64,000 bases of DNA, taken from assembly GCA_963816855.1 (NCBI GenBank), contig CAWFMA010000035.1, positions 179,878 to 243,877 of the forward strand, in the 5' to 3' direction. Source of the stretch: DASTFP01 sp963816855. GTDB taxonomy: Bacteria; Verrucomicrobiota; Verrucomicrobiia; Chthoniobacterales; Terrimicrobiaceae. The notes below the pieces were generated by a model. It was not told the origin of the DNA. It searched no databases and saw nothing but the letters and a program-made list of their open reading frames with translations. A program made the position numbers and the translations under genes. This document shows positions 32,157 to 40,651 of this stretch, one piece after another; the first letter of the stretch is position 1; each line of letters begins with the position of its first letter.

Positions 32157-32627
32157 TCAGGAATCCTCTTCGGCCTCTCCTTTTTCTCCCTGTTGTTGCA
32201 TGCTTTCCAACACGTCGGACATGTCTTCGACTTCGTCCCAGACTTCCCGGCTAACGAAGATTGGGGCTTTTTGCTGAGTCGCCATGGCCAAGCAGTCGCT
32301 GGGCCGTGAGTCCAGTTCGATGATTTTTCGCTGCTGGAGTTCGTTCTCCGCCGTGATGATCAGCCGGCCGAAGTATGTTCCGCTCTTGAGATCATTGACA
32401 ATGACCCGGTCAACTTTTGCGCCGACGGCCGCAAGAATGAGCGCCATGAGGTCGTGCGTGAGCGGGCGTTCCTTCGACGCTCCGCTCACGAACATGTTTA
32501 TTGCGCTGCCAACGCTTGGATCGACGTAAATGACAAAAATCTTCTCCGTATTGCCAAGGAAGACGGCGACGCCCGCATTCGTTGGAATCAGCGCCTTGAT
32601 CTGCACCTGAACCACGTCCTTGCTCAT
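32157..32627 (-). CDS. Bifunctional nuclease family protein (DUF151)
   Basis: 156 aa. BFN-domain proteins have been reported to have RNase/DNase activity. Characteristic blocks: VFLGNTEKIFVIYVDPSVGS, ERPLTHDLMALILAAVGAKV, DRVIVNDLKSGTYFGRLII and the strongly conserved IELDSRPSDCLAMATQQKAP IFV. An acidic tail follows (GEKGEAEEDS). Separated by 52 bases from the carbonic anhydrase-like gene upstream on the same strand. Confidence 0.9.
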   Translation of the reverse strand: MSKDVVQVQIKALIPTNAGVAVFLGNTEKIFVIYVDPSVGSAINMFVSGASKERPLTHDLMALILAAVGAKVDRVIVNDLKSGTYFGRLIITAENELQQRKIIELDSRPSDCLAMATQQKAPIFVSREVWDEVEDMSDVLESMQQQGEKGEAEEDS

Positions 32628-32679
32628 AAACTTGTCTCAGCGGAGACCGTATCAGCGAATGATTCGCGGAGCAACTGGC

Positions 32680-33210
32680 TCACTCCCGGACGTTCGCGAG
32701 GTAAACACGCGAAAGTGTTACGTAGCGCTCTGCCCATCTGCGAATTCCTGATTGCTCCTCGTGGCTAAGCGCTTTCCTGACCGTCGCCGGGGAGCCGAGG
32801 ACCAAGGAACCGGCCGGGATCTCTGTGCCCATCGTTACGGTTGCGTTGGCCCCGATAATGCAACGCGGTCCGATTTTTGCGCCGTCGAGGATGATCGCTC
32901 CCATGCCCACGAGAACTTCGTCTTCAATTTGGCAGGCATGAACGATCGCTTTGTGTCCCACGGTGACCCATTCTCCGACGATCGCAGGAAGCCCATCGGC
33001 GACATGAATCACGGAGCCATCCTGAATGTTCGAATGCGCGCCGATCCTGATTGGCGCAATATCGCCGCGCAAGGAACACGCCGGCCAGATGCTCGCCTCT
33101 TCACCAATGGTCACATCTCCAACCACAAACGCGCTGGGAGCGATGAACACCGAGGGAGCCAACTGTGGAGTGCGGCCTAGGAACGTCGCAATCTGTTCGT
33201 CGAAGGTCAT
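32680..33210 (-). CDS. Gamma-carbonic anhydrase family protein
   Basis: 176 aa left-handed beta-helix protein of hexapeptide repeats (ASIWPACSLRGDIAPIRIGA, SNIQDGSVIHV, VTVGHKAIVHACQIEDEVLV, GMGAIILDGAKIGPRCIIGA). The metal-ligand histidines expected in the family are visible at VIHV, VGHKAIVHAC. The C-terminal helix region is AVRKALSHEEQ-like (PATVRKALSHEEQSGIRRWA). The start is the ATG giving MTFDEQIATFLG; the 37 upstream residues are Gly-rich and not conserved. It could be a true gamma-CA or one of the many homologues of unknown activity (YrdA/PaaY group). Confidence 0.88.
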   Translation of the reverse strand: MTFDEQIATFLGRTPQLAPSVFIAPSAFVVGDVTIGEEASIWPACSLRGDIAPIRIGAHSNIQDGSVIHVADGLPAIVGEWVTVGHKAIVHACQIEDEVLVGMGAIILDGAKIGPRCIIGANATVTMGTEIPAGSLVLGSPATVRKALSHEEQSGIRRWAERYVTLSRVYLANVRE

Positions 33211-33304
33211 CGCGCCTATATATCCGGATCCACCTCCGCCTGCAACCTCAGGTGGAGTCAGCTTCGGCAGGTGATGAAGCCAGCGATTTCGTCGTCTTGA
33301 GTTG

Positions 33305-33334
33305 TTGACAGTCAAAAGCAATTCAGGGCATTAT
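33305..33334 (+). promoter_or_regulatory. Sigma-70 promoter for HU gene
   Basis: TTGACA (33305-33310), 18-base spacer, CATTAT (33329-33334), 45 bases before the HU start codon. Near-consensus and well placed. Confidence 0.65.
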
Positions 33335-33378
33335 GCGGTCCACTTCAGATCAAGCCCCCTCACTCCCCTTTCATTCAA

Positions 33379-33648
33379 ATGAACAAAGTCGAACTTGTCT
33401 CTTCTGTCCAAAAAAACCTCGGAACCAGTAAAGCCGACGCCGAGCGCGCCGTTAATGCAGTCATCGACGGCATCAAAGCGGGTGTCAAGAAATCCAAGAC
33501 GGTTCAACTTATTGGTTTTGGAACGTTCAAGGTCGCTTCCCGCAAGGCTCGCACCGGGGTCAATCCCAAGACTGGCGAGAAGATCAAGATCAAGGCCTCG
33601 AAGACGGTAAAGTTCATCACTGGCAAATCCTTTAAGGAGCTCGTGTAG
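33379..33648 (+). CDS. hup: HU-family DNA-binding protein
   Basis: 89 aa nucleoid protein that bends DNA. NKVELVSSVQKNLGTSKADA, VNAVIDGIKAGVKKSKTVQL, then the DNA-binding arm region IGFGTFKVASRKARTGVNPK and the C-terminal FITGKSFKELV. Length and the arm signature are typical of HU rather than IHF. It has its own promoter and terminator, so it is monocistronic. Confidence 0.96.
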   Translation: MNKVELVSSVQKNLGTSKADAERAVNAVIDGIKAGVKKSKTVQLIGFGTFKVASRKARTGVNPKTGEKIKIKASKTVKFITGKSFKELV

Positions 33649-33668
33649 GGATTTCCCCCCGCACCGAG

Positions 33669-33705
33669 GAAACCCGTTTCGCTGCAAGGCAAAACGGGTT
33701 TTCTC
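33669..33705 (+). terminator. Rho-independent terminator after HU
   Basis: Stem AAACCCGTTT / AAAACGGGTTT around an 11-base loop, then TTCTCATTTT. Lies 20 bases after the HU stop codon. Confidence 0.85.
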
Positions 33706-33761
33706 ATTTTAAGCTTTCGTGACCACGGAGTTCCGATAACCATTGAAGCATTCAAATCCTT

Positions 33762-34748
33762 ATGAAATCTCCCATAAAAATCGCGGTCACCGGCGCGGCT
33801 GGCCAGATCGGATACTCCTTGCTTCCCCGAATCGCCTCTGGAAGCCTGTTTGGCCCGGATCAGCCAGTCGAGCTGCGCCTCATTGAAATCCCGCCGGCTC
33901 TCAAACCCCTGGAAGGTGTCGTCATGGAACTGCACGACTGCGCCTTTCCACTGTTGGAGAACGTCGTGGCGACGGTCGATCCGCCTGAAGGGTTCCGGGA
34001 CGTTAACTGGGCGCTCCTCGTCGGGAGTGTGCCGCGGAGGGCAGGAATGGAACGCAAGGATTTGCTCGGAATCAATGGGAAAATCTTCGTGGAACAGGGC
34101 CGGGCCATCGCGGAGAATGCCGCCTCCGACGTTCGCATTCTGGTGGTAGGCAATCCTTGCAATACCAACTGTTTGATCGCGATGAGCAACGGAAAAGACA
34201 TTCCCCAGGATCGCTGGTTTGCGATGACCCGGCTCGATGAAAACCGGGCCAAGACACAGCTTGCCCTCGCCGCCGGCGCGCATTGGCGAGACGTCAGCAA
34301 CATGGCCATCTGGGGAAATCACTCGAGCACGCTCTACCCGGACTTTTTCAACGCACGAATCAACGGGAAGCCGGCCACCGAATGCATCGAAGACCGGCGC
34401 TGGCTCGAGACCGACTTCATCAAAGCGGTGCAGCAGCGGGGCGCGGCGGTAATCCAGGCGCGCGGGGTCTCTTCGGCGAAGTCCGCGGCACACGGAGCGA
34501 TCGGGACTGTGGCGGCGATCGTCAACCCGACCCCGGGCGAAGATTGGCACAGCGTCGCCCTATGCTCGGACGGCAGCTATGGCATCGAAAAGGGTCTGAT
34601 CTGCTCGTTTCCTACGCGGTCAGACGGCTCCCAAGTCACGATCGTGCAGGGTGTTCCCATCAATGATTTCTCCAAGGCGAAGATCGACGCAACGGTCAAC
34701 GAGCTGAAGGAGGAAAGGGACATGGTTGCTGATCTGCTTCCGAAATAG
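33762..34748 (+). CDS. mdh: Malate dehydrogenase
   Basis: 328 aa NAD-dependent TCA-cycle enzyme, L-malate to oxaloacetate. Rossmann motif IAVTGAAGQIGYSLLPRIAS, substrate-loop region LLVGSVPRRAGMERKDLL, catalytic LDENRAK and WGNHSSTLYPDF, with MELHDCAFPLL. The R-R in VGSVPRRAGMERKD is the malate-type substrate specificity signature. Belongs to the longer, cytosolic-type MDH group. Preceded by the HU terminator. Confidence 0.97.
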   Translation: MKSPIKIAVTGAAGQIGYSLLPRIASGSLFGPDQPVELRLIEIPPALKPLEGVVMELHDCAFPLLENVVATVDPPEGFRDVNWALLVGSVPRRAGMERKDLLGINGKIFVEQGRAIAENAASDVRILVVGNPCNTNCLIAMSNGKDIPQDRWFAMTRLDENRAKTQLALAAGAHWRDVSNMAIWGNHSSTLYPDFFNARINGKPATECIEDRRWLETDFIKAVQQRGAAVIQARGVSSAKSAAHGAIGTVAAIVNPTPGEDWHSVALCSDGSYGIEKGLICSFPTRSDGSQVTIVQGVPINDFSKAKIDATVNELKEERDMVADLLPK

Positions 34749-34786
34749 CGACTGGAACCGCACTCTCTTAGTCGAGCCGGAACCAG

Positions 34787-35782
34787 TTAAAGCAGCGCCG
34801 CACGGTTCTCGGCGATTTGGACTGCAAATTCGGCCATATTGAGAACGTCGGCGCTTTCCGGTGACCGGGCTGGTCGAATGCTCGAGGCTTGAAGATCCTG
34901 GCGCCGAATTTCGCCACCTTGCCAGATCCACGCTTGCTCGTTGAATGGTCCAACGAGCCGTGGATCGCTCCACGTATGAATGGAGAGGATTCGGGGATTG
35001 GCGGCTGCCGCGATGTGCATCGGCCCGCTGTCCACGCTGACGACGCAGGCCGCGGCCCTCACCAGCCAGATCATTTGACGGATGTTTGTTTGATTGAGCA
35101 AGTTCGTTGTGTTGCCAGGAGTTTCAGTCTGCATCTCGCCGAAACCGGCTAGCACGACGGGCGCCGGTTGCACGGCCCGGCAGAACTGGGTGACCTGGGC
35201 CTGGGAGAGGGACTTCCCTTCGCCACGAGCGAACGGGTGGAGCAAAATGAATTTGTCGCTTCGAAGACTCGTGTCCGGCGGCACTCCGGCTGGAAGCGGA
35301 AAGACCGGTTTGGTGACCCTTGGCACGCCAAGGACCTCGAGGGCGCGGAGATACCTGAGGACGGCATGCTCGCTGTTACGCACCTCGGCCGTATCCTGGT
35401 AAAACCAGGTGGCTCCTTCGCGCGCATCGGACAAGCCGACGATTCTCCGCGCCCGGCTCAGGCGAGCCATCAGGGCACTACGCAACAAGCCTTGCAGGTC
35501 CAGCGCAATATCGGGTTGCAGTGATTTCAATCCGAGCGCCCAGGGGATTGCCCGGAAAAATCCAGCCAACCCAGCAAAACGTTGGCGTGGAAAGACGATG
35601 GTGCCATCAATCGCCGGATTGTCGGTTAGAACAGCCTTCCACCTTTCGTCGACAAGCCATAAAAGTCTGGCCTCCGGCAGGTGAGTCTTTAGCGCGGCAG
35701 CGCACGGGAGCGCGTGAACAATGTCCCCCAGCGAGCCCGGCTTTATCAATAGGAGCGTCTTCAGTTGCTCGAAAGCGCGCAA
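34787..35782 (-). CDS. Glycosyltransferase family 9 (heptosyltransferase-like)
   Basis: 331 aa GT-B enzyme of the LPS heptosyltransferase family. N-terminal LLIKPGSLGDIVHALPCAAA, then PDIALDLQGLLRSALMARL, and the donor-site region HPFARGEGKSLSQAQVTQF and VSVDSGPMHIAAAANPRIL. It would transfer heptose (or a related sugar) from an ADP-sugar to the LPS core; the acceptor is not determinable. Last gene of the tmk-to-GT9 minus-strand operon, 6 bases after the metallophosphoesterase. Confidence 0.87.
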   Translation of the reverse strand: MRAFEQLKTLLLIKPGSLGDIVHALPCAAALKTHLPEARLLWLVDERWKAVLTDNPAIDGTIVFPRQRFAGLAGFFRAIPWALGLKSLQPDIALDLQGLLRSALMARLSRARRIVGLSDAREGATWFYQDTAEVRNSEHAVLRYLRALEVLGVPRVTKPVFPLPAGVPPDTSLRSDKFILLHPFARGEGKSLSQAQVTQFCRAVQPAPVVLAGFGEMQTETPGNTTNLLNQTNIRQMIWLVRAAACVVSVDSGPMHIAAAANPRILSIHTWSDPRLVGPFNEQAWIWQGGEIRRQDLQASSIRPARSPESADVLNMAEFAVQIAENRAALL

Positions 35783-35788
35783 GCAGCG

Positions 35789-36511
35789 TCAGCGTCCCAC
35801 CGCCAGGCGCTCCGCGAGCCTTCGGGGCAGGCCTGCTTCGATGATCGCCTGCTGGGCGCCGGCCAAGTCGTACTCAAGGCGGCGAAGTTGCACCTCGTTG
35901 CTGTCCGTGTCGTAGATGCAATAGGCCGCGCGCCAGTCGCCGTCGCGCGGTTGCCCGACGCTACCCACGTTCACCAGGTATTTTTTCCCCGGTTGCAGAG
36001 CGAGGACGTCCAGCGGAAGGATTCTGACGCTTCCGTCGCGCACGTAGGCTTTTGGGGAATGCGTGTGGCCGATAAAGCACAGTGCCGTGTGCTGGTAATT
36101 GAAGCTTGCCGCCGCGTCGAGTTGATTGAACACGTAGCCCCACTTGTGGGGAGTGTCCAGCGTGGCATGGACGATGGTGAAATCGCGCACTTGGCGCTGA
36201 AAGCGGAGCGAGCGAAGCCACTCCTTGTCCTCCTCGGAAAGCTGTTCGCGGGTCCAGTTCATCGCTTCTTCCGCCAGAGGGTTGAAGCCTTCCTGGTCGC
36301 CCACCATTGAGGCTTGCTCATCGTGATTGCCCTTGACGACCGGACACTCCAGCCGGCGCACCGCGTCGATGCATTGTTTTGGGAAGGCGTTGTATCCGAC
36401 GATGTCTCCCATGCAAACATGATGCGAACACCTGTGCGCTTTTGCGTCGGCAAGGATGACTTCCAAGGCGTGATAGTTCGCATGGATGTCGCCAAAAATT
36501 GCGAAGCGCAT
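35789..36511 (-). CDS. Metallophosphoesterase (YfcE/diadenosine-type fold)
   Basis: 240 aa calcineurin-like phosphoesterase with the complete metal-binding set: GDIHANYHALEVIL, GDIVGYNAFPKQC, KGNHDEQA, VHATLDTP, FIGHTHSPKAYV, and NVGSVGQPRDGDW. Resembles the group annotated as diadenosine tetraphosphatase-like or YfcE-type enzymes. Substrate unknown. Packed between the TPR-like gene (4-base gap) and the GT9 gene. Confidence 0.87.
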   Translation of the reverse strand: MRFAIFGDIHANYHALEVILADAKAHRCSHHVCMGDIVGYNAFPKQCIDAVRRLECPVVKGNHDEQASMVGDQEGFNPLAEEAMNWTREQLSEEDKEWLRSLRFQRQVRDFTIVHATLDTPHKWGYVFNQLDAAASFNYQHTALCFIGHTHSPKAYVRDGSVRILPLDVLALQPGKKYLVNVGSVGQPRDGDWRAAYCIYDTDSNEVQLRRLEYDLAGAQQAIIEAGLPRRLAERLAVGR

Positions 36512-36515
36512 GGGG

Positions 36516-37271
36516 TTAATCCGTGGAATTTACGCGCTGCGCCTCGGGAACATCCAGTTTCTTTTCAAGTTCGCGCAATGTCGCAGTGAGCGCGGGCTTC
36601 CGGGCACTCTCGCCCTGGTCATAAATTCTTCTCAGGATTTCGTAGGCCACCTGCTCACGTCCCGGGCACTGAGCCAGTTCGTATCCCGCGAACCGTTCGA
36701 GGTAGGGCGCCGCGTCCGGAAGCTGGGAGGCTTTGAGAAACGCCTCGCCGGCTCCGCAATGGTCATGAAGCTTGTCGCGCAAGAGAATGCCGAGGCTCCG
36801 GTAAAGCATGGAGCTTTCCGGATTGTTCTTGATGCCGCGGTAAAGAAAATCCCGCCCGAGCCTGAAATATTGGCGCTGGCTGCGAATACGCAATGTCTCG
36901 CTGGGCTGCGAGGGGTCCTGGAGTGCGGCGGCGCTCGCGTTCCACGCCATGTGCCATGCGGCCATATCCCAATAGAAGGGCGACCGGGGTTGAAGGGCAG
37001 TCACTGTCTCGAACAAGCCTGCCATTCGACCCCATTCCGTCCGTTGCCACGCCGCGTGCGCCTCGATCCAGAGATACGCCGCCAAGGGAGATCGGAAGCC
37101 GCTCAGAGCGGCCAGGAAGCCCAATTGGCCGATCCGCGCGCGCAGTTCGAGGAAGGGCGGGGAACTCCGCAGCCCGTCCCGGACTTCAGCGGACTCCAGG
37201 GACCTCTCCAGCGGCATCCTGGCGACGCCAAATGCTCCGATCAATGCGAGGGCCACTACGGCGCGAATCAT
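36516..37271 (-). CDS. Membrane-anchored helical-repeat protein of unknown function
   Basis: 251 aa from MIRAVVALALIGAFGVARMP, an N-terminal signal anchor. The rest is helical: LRARIGQLGFLAALSGFRSP, YLWIEAHAAWQRTEWGRMAG, LRDKLHDHCGAGEAFLKASQ and YELAQCPGREQVAYEILRRI, consistent with TPR-like repeats. The start overlaps the stop of the ABC permease gene as ATGA, so the pair is translationally coupled and may form a complex. No family recognised. Confidence 0.65.
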   Translation of the reverse strand: MIRAVVALALIGAFGVARMPLERSLESAEVRDGLRSSPPFLELRARIGQLGFLAALSGFRSPLAAYLWIEAHAAWQRTEWGRMAGLFETVTALQPRSPFYWDMAAWHMAWNASAAALQDPSQPSETLRIRSQRQYFRLGRDFLYRGIKNNPESSMLYRSLGILLRDKLHDHCGAGEAFLKASQLPDAAPYLERFAGYELAQCPGREQVAYEILRRIYDQGESARKPALTATLRELEKKLDVPEAQRVNSTD

Positions 37272-38128
37272 AGTTCTCTTCCTGCGAAGATGAAGGCCGC
37301 AACCGCCGTGTAAATTGTGACATACAGCCAGCCCAGCGCGAAGATTTTGATAAAAATGCCGAGTGGAACGGCGGCTCCAGCGATCACGTCGTCGGCGAGG
37401 TTGAAGGATTGGAGATCGGGAAACATCAGCGCGATGAAGCCAACGGCGACTCGCGTCCACCAACTGATCTCCACGCCCTGCAGCCAGTAGTCGCGCGCCG
37501 TGGCTTGCAAGTGGCCAATGAAATAAACCCCCATGGCGACCATCACCGTGAACAGCGAAGAAGTCGCGAAGGTGGAAATCAGGAGTGTCAGGGAAGCGAG
37601 CAGCGCGGACTTTATGAAAATCACCAGGATTCCCGGGATCAGGTTGGCATTGAACGTTGCTTGACTGACAGCGCGAAGGGCGGCTGTCAGTTCTTCAGAA
37701 GGCCCTTCAGGGAACTGTGACCGGGTTTCCGCAAGCACCGATTGCTCCCGCAACCAAAGCACGAGGCAGAAGACCGCGCTCATTAAAACGGTGAGAAAAA
37801 AAAGCAGCAAAATAATCCCTGCCAGCTTACCCAGCAGATAGACGAATCTCGGAACGGGCTTTGAAAGGAGGTTGTAAATGGTCCGTTCCTCGAGATCCCT
37901 GGGCAAGAAATTCGCCGTGGCGAGAATGGCCAGCAACGAAGTGAAGATCGACATCGCGCCGAGGCAGACATCCTTAAGCATCTGGAACTCCTCCTGGAAC
38001 GTCAGCTGGGCCAGGAATGCCGAGCTGCCAACGGCCAGGAGCGCAAAGACAAGGATGAAGGAAAAGATCTTCTGCCGGACGAGTTCGGTAAACGTAATTC
38101 GAGTCAGGGCCGCGAGCTGAGCAATCAT
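37268..38128 (-). CDS. ABC-2 type transporter permease (NosY-like)
   Basis: 286 aa with six predicted helices. TRITFTELVRQKIFSFILVF, LGAMSIFTSLLAILATANFL, the family-specific LEERTIYNLLSKPVPRFVYL, then LAGIILLLFFLTVLMSAVFC and AALLASLTLLISTF-like segments. A NosY/CcmB-type permease. No matching ATPase gene is adjacent, so the partner must be encoded elsewhere. Starts overlap with the end of proB (ATGA) and its end overlaps the next gene. Confidence 0.8.
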   Translation of the reverse strand: MIAQLAALTRITFTELVRQKIFSFILVFALLAVGSSAFLAQLTFQEEFQMLKDVCLGAMSIFTSLLAILATANFLPRDLEERTIYNLLSKPVPRFVYLLGKLAGIILLLFFLTVLMSAVFCLVLWLREQSVLAETRSQFPEGPSEELTAALRAVSQATFNANLIPGILVIFIKSALLASLTLLISTFATSSLFTVMVAMGVYFIGHLQATARDYWLQGVEISWWTRVAVGFIALMFPDLQSFNLADDVIAGAAVPLGIFIKIFALGWLYVTIYTAVAAFIFAGREL

Positions 38129-38922
38129 GGCGGCGTTTTCATCCTCGAATCGACTTTTGCGCCTGCTTCGGCGCGGCGCAGAAAGTGCGTCCCAACCCTC
38201 TTGCCTTCCAGCGCGGCCGAAATCTGGCCGGCTTTGCGCCCGTCGAGGATCCAGGTCGGGATGCCGTGCGCGAGGGCAAAGTCGACGGCTTGAAGCTTGG
38301 CGCGCATCCCGCCGACGGACATTTTGCCCTTTTCAGGGCGCACATATTGAAACACCTCCGAGATTTGTTCCGCGACCGCAATACGGCGCCCTGAAGAGTC
38401 CATCAGGCCATCGGAAGAGGTGAGGAGCAGCAAAAGATCCGCTTTGACGAGATGGGCGACCTCAGCCGACAGACGGTCGTTATCTCCAAAACGGAGTTCC
38501 TCCACCGCGACGGTGTCGTTCTCGTTGACAATCGGCACGATGTTGCGGGCCTCCAGAATACGTTCAATGGTGTTGAAGGCGTTCTGGCGGCGCATCCGGC
38601 TGTCGATGTCATCGTGGGTGAGCAGCAGTTGTGCAACGACCAAGCGGTGACGTTTAAACGCCTCGGCATACATGTGCATGAGTTCGGGCTGGCCAGCTGC
38701 CGCGCAAGCCTGTTTGCCGGGCAGATCTTCCGGGCGGCTCGCCAGCCCAAGCTTGTGCACTCCCGCAGCGATGGCCGCGCTGCTCACGATCACGCACGAA
38801 TGCCGCGCCTTGATCAAAAGCGAAATCTCCTCGGCAATTCGCCGGAATCGGGACGCATCGAGCGCGCGACCCGCGGATCGAGAGAGAGTACCGGTCCCAA
38901 ACTTGATGACGATGCGAGGCAT
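38125..38922 (-). CDS. proB: Glutamate 5-kinase, short form without PUA domain
   Basis: 265 aa; first enzyme of proline synthesis, ATP plus glutamate to glutamyl-5-phosphate. Amino-acid-kinase motifs: IVIKFGTGTLSR, VIVSSAAIAAGVHKLG, GQPELMHMYAEAFKRH, VPIVNENDTVAVEELRFGDN, DRLSAEVAHLVKADLLLLLT and GGMRAKLQAVDFALAHGIPT. The C-terminal PUA domain of E. coli-type enzymes is absent, as in many other bacteria. The start is the ATG giving MPRIVIKFG; the open frame upstream runs into the holB tail. Located 7 bases after holB. Confidence 0.93.
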   Translation of the reverse strand: MPRIVIKFGTGTLSRSAGRALDASRFRRIAEEISLLIKARHSCVIVSSAAIAAGVHKLGLASRPEDLPGKQACAAAGQPELMHMYAEAFKRHRLVVAQLLLTHDDIDSRMRRQNAFNTIERILEARNIVPIVNENDTVAVEELRFGDNDRLSAEVAHLVKADLLLLLTSSDGLMDSSGRRIAVAEQISEVFQYVRPEKGKMSVGGMRAKLQAVDFALAHGIPTWILDGRKAGQISAALEGKRVGTHFLRRAEAGAKVDSRMKTPP

Positions 38923-38929
38923 GAGCGAA

Positions 38930-39982
38930 TCAGGATGGCAGGCGCTCGGCGCCCGGAGCGAAAGGTCGCGGGACCATTGTCCGGCCTGGAGATTTAGGCC
39001 TGGAAGGAGAGTTCCCGGTGTCGGCCCGGCTGTTTTTGACCATTTCCAGAAACCCGCTTTCCAAGGCGAGGGATTCCTGAACGCCGAGGGCAAGACGGTG
39101 GCGCAAAGACTCCAGCGAGTCGAGTTGCCGTAGCAACTGCCTGGTCTCTATTCTCGTGGCAATCGCCTTGGCCACAAGATCTTCTGACGAGAAGCCGTGC
39201 TGGATTCTGAGCGCCTCTCCGAGCGCGGCAAGGACCGTCTCCACCATGCGATCGCGTTCACGAAGGGCCTCCGCTTCGATAAGGGCCTTGGTTTGCGCGA
39301 TGCGCTCCTCGAACCACGATGAATCTTCGCTCGCTTTCTTGTAATGCGCGATCTCCTTGTTTAGTGCGTTTTCATACTTGGAGGAGATCCTGTCGCGCAG
39401 CCGCGACAGAACGCCCTGAAACACGCGCGTGAAGAGAAAGGCCTCGGTGATGCCAGGCACTCGATCCCCGGAAAGACACTCCTCCAATGCTCCAAGGACG
39501 CTCAGTTGCTCCTCGCTTTGCGCCGGCGTGGCGCCGAGAAGGGCGGTTTCCAGGCATCGCGAACGGATGGTTGGCAAGACCGCTCTGGGGCGAGCGCTCA
39601 AGAGAAGGATGAGTGAACCCGACGGCGGCTCCTCCAAGGTTTTCAGGAACACGTTGGCGGCCTGGATCTGCATGCGGTCGGCATCCTGAATCAGTGCGAC
39701 CCGGCTTCGGCCTAGAAGGGGCTTCCGGTAAATCGAGTGGCTAAGGATCCGAATCTGTTCCGTGACGATGCGGCGCGACTTCGACTCCGGCTGAACGATA
39801 TGCATGTCAGGGTGGGTGGGGGCATTTTCCAAGCGGCATCCCAACTCCAGCGCGCCAAGCCGGATCGCCAGCCAGAATTTCCCGCTGCCGGAGGGACCGG
39901 TAAAAAGGTAGGCATGCGCAAGGCGGCCGGCGCCGCGCGCCGCGCTTAGGCGTTCAAGCAACGATTCCTTCGAAAATGGCAT
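38930..39982 (-). CDS. holB: DNA polymerase III subunit delta'
   Basis: 350 aa clamp-loader subunit. N-terminal LLERLSAARGAGRLAHAYLF, P-loop TGPSGSGKFWLAIRLGAL, IRILSHSIYRKPLLGRSRV, ALIQDADRMQIQAANVFLKT and the conserved LEEPPSGSLILLL and TIRSRC. The zinc-binding cysteines of typical delta' are not evident. The C-terminal half is helical and little conserved. The ATG overlaps the tmk 3' end by 29 bases; tmk-holB coupling is widespread. Confidence 0.92.
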   Translation of the reverse strand: MPFSKESLLERLSAARGAGRLAHAYLFTGPSGSGKFWLAIRLGALELGCRLENAPTHPDMHIVQPESKSRRIVTEQIRILSHSIYRKPLLGRSRVALIQDADRMQIQAANVFLKTLEEPPSGSLILLLSARPRAVLPTIRSRCLETALLGATPAQSEEQLSVLGALEECLSGDRVPGITEAFLFTRVFQGVLSRLRDRISSKYENALNKEIAHYKKASEDSSWFEERIAQTKALIEAEALRERDRMVETVLAALGEALRIQHGFSSEDLVAKAIATRIETRQLLRQLDSLESLRHRLALGVQESLALESGFLEMVKNSRADTGNSPSRPKSPGRTMVPRPFAPGAERLPS

Positions 39983-40607
39983 AGGATTGCAGCAGCGACA
40001 GGACTTTCCTGGCGATTTCTTTTTCCGGCCTGGCCGCGTCGAGAAGGCGGATGCGGCCCGGATCGGCGGCCGCCAGTTCCAGATAACCCCGACGGACGGC
40101 CTCGTAGAAAGCAGGTGGCTGCTCCTCCATGCGGTCACGTTTCCCGGCGCGACGCCGGACCAGCCTCGCATGGGCTTGACCGGAGTCCATGTCGAGAACG
40201 AAGGTAACGTCCGGCAGCCTCGGTCCCGCGGCGAATAGGTTGATTTGCTCCACGGCTGCCGCGGGGATTTTCCTCGCCACGCCCTGGTAGACGCTAGTGG
40301 AGTCCAAAAAACGATCGGATATGACGACGCGTCCGGCGGCAAGAGCGGGGAGGATCTTTTCACGAACGAGTTGGGCGCGACTCGCGGCGAAAAGGAGAAG
40401 CTCAGTTTCCGGTTCGATCGAGTCCGACTCCGCAGAATGCTGCAGAAGATGGCGGATGCTTTCCCCGACAGGCGTGCCGCCCGGTTCGCGAACCAAAACG
40501 GGCGCGCTACCGGCTTCCGAAAGTGATTCTGCGAGCAGGCGGATCTGGGTGCTTTTGCCAGTTCCTTCAGAACCTTCAAAGCTGATAAAGAAACCTGTTT
40601 GACTCAT
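39954..40607 (-). CDS. tmk: Thymidylate kinase
   Basis: 217 aa; dTMP to dTDP. P-loop FISFEGSEGTGKSTQIRLLA, the DR(Y/H)-like REPGGTPVGESIRHLL, SDRFLDSTSVYQGVARKIP and the LID region RRRAGKRDRMEEQPPAFYEA. Complete. The start is the ATG giving MSQTGFFISFEG; an upstream ATG at 40628 adds seven residues. Divergent from the 2-hydroxyacid dehydrogenase gene with only 44 bases between, so the promoters must overlap. Confidence 0.96.
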   Translation of the reverse strand: MSQTGFFISFEGSEGTGKSTQIRLLAESLSEAGSAPVLVREPGGTPVGESIRHLLQHSAESDSIEPETELLLFAASRAQLVREKILPALAAGRVVISDRFLDSTSVYQGVARKIPAAAVEQINLFAAGPRLPDVTFVLDMDSGQAHARLVRRRAGKRDRMEEQPPAFYEAVRRGYLELAAADPGRIRLLDAARPEKEIARKVLSLLQSYAIFEGIVA

Positions 40608-40651
40608 GTGGAAAATGCCGGGAAACATGAATGTTGATGAGCAAGACTTCC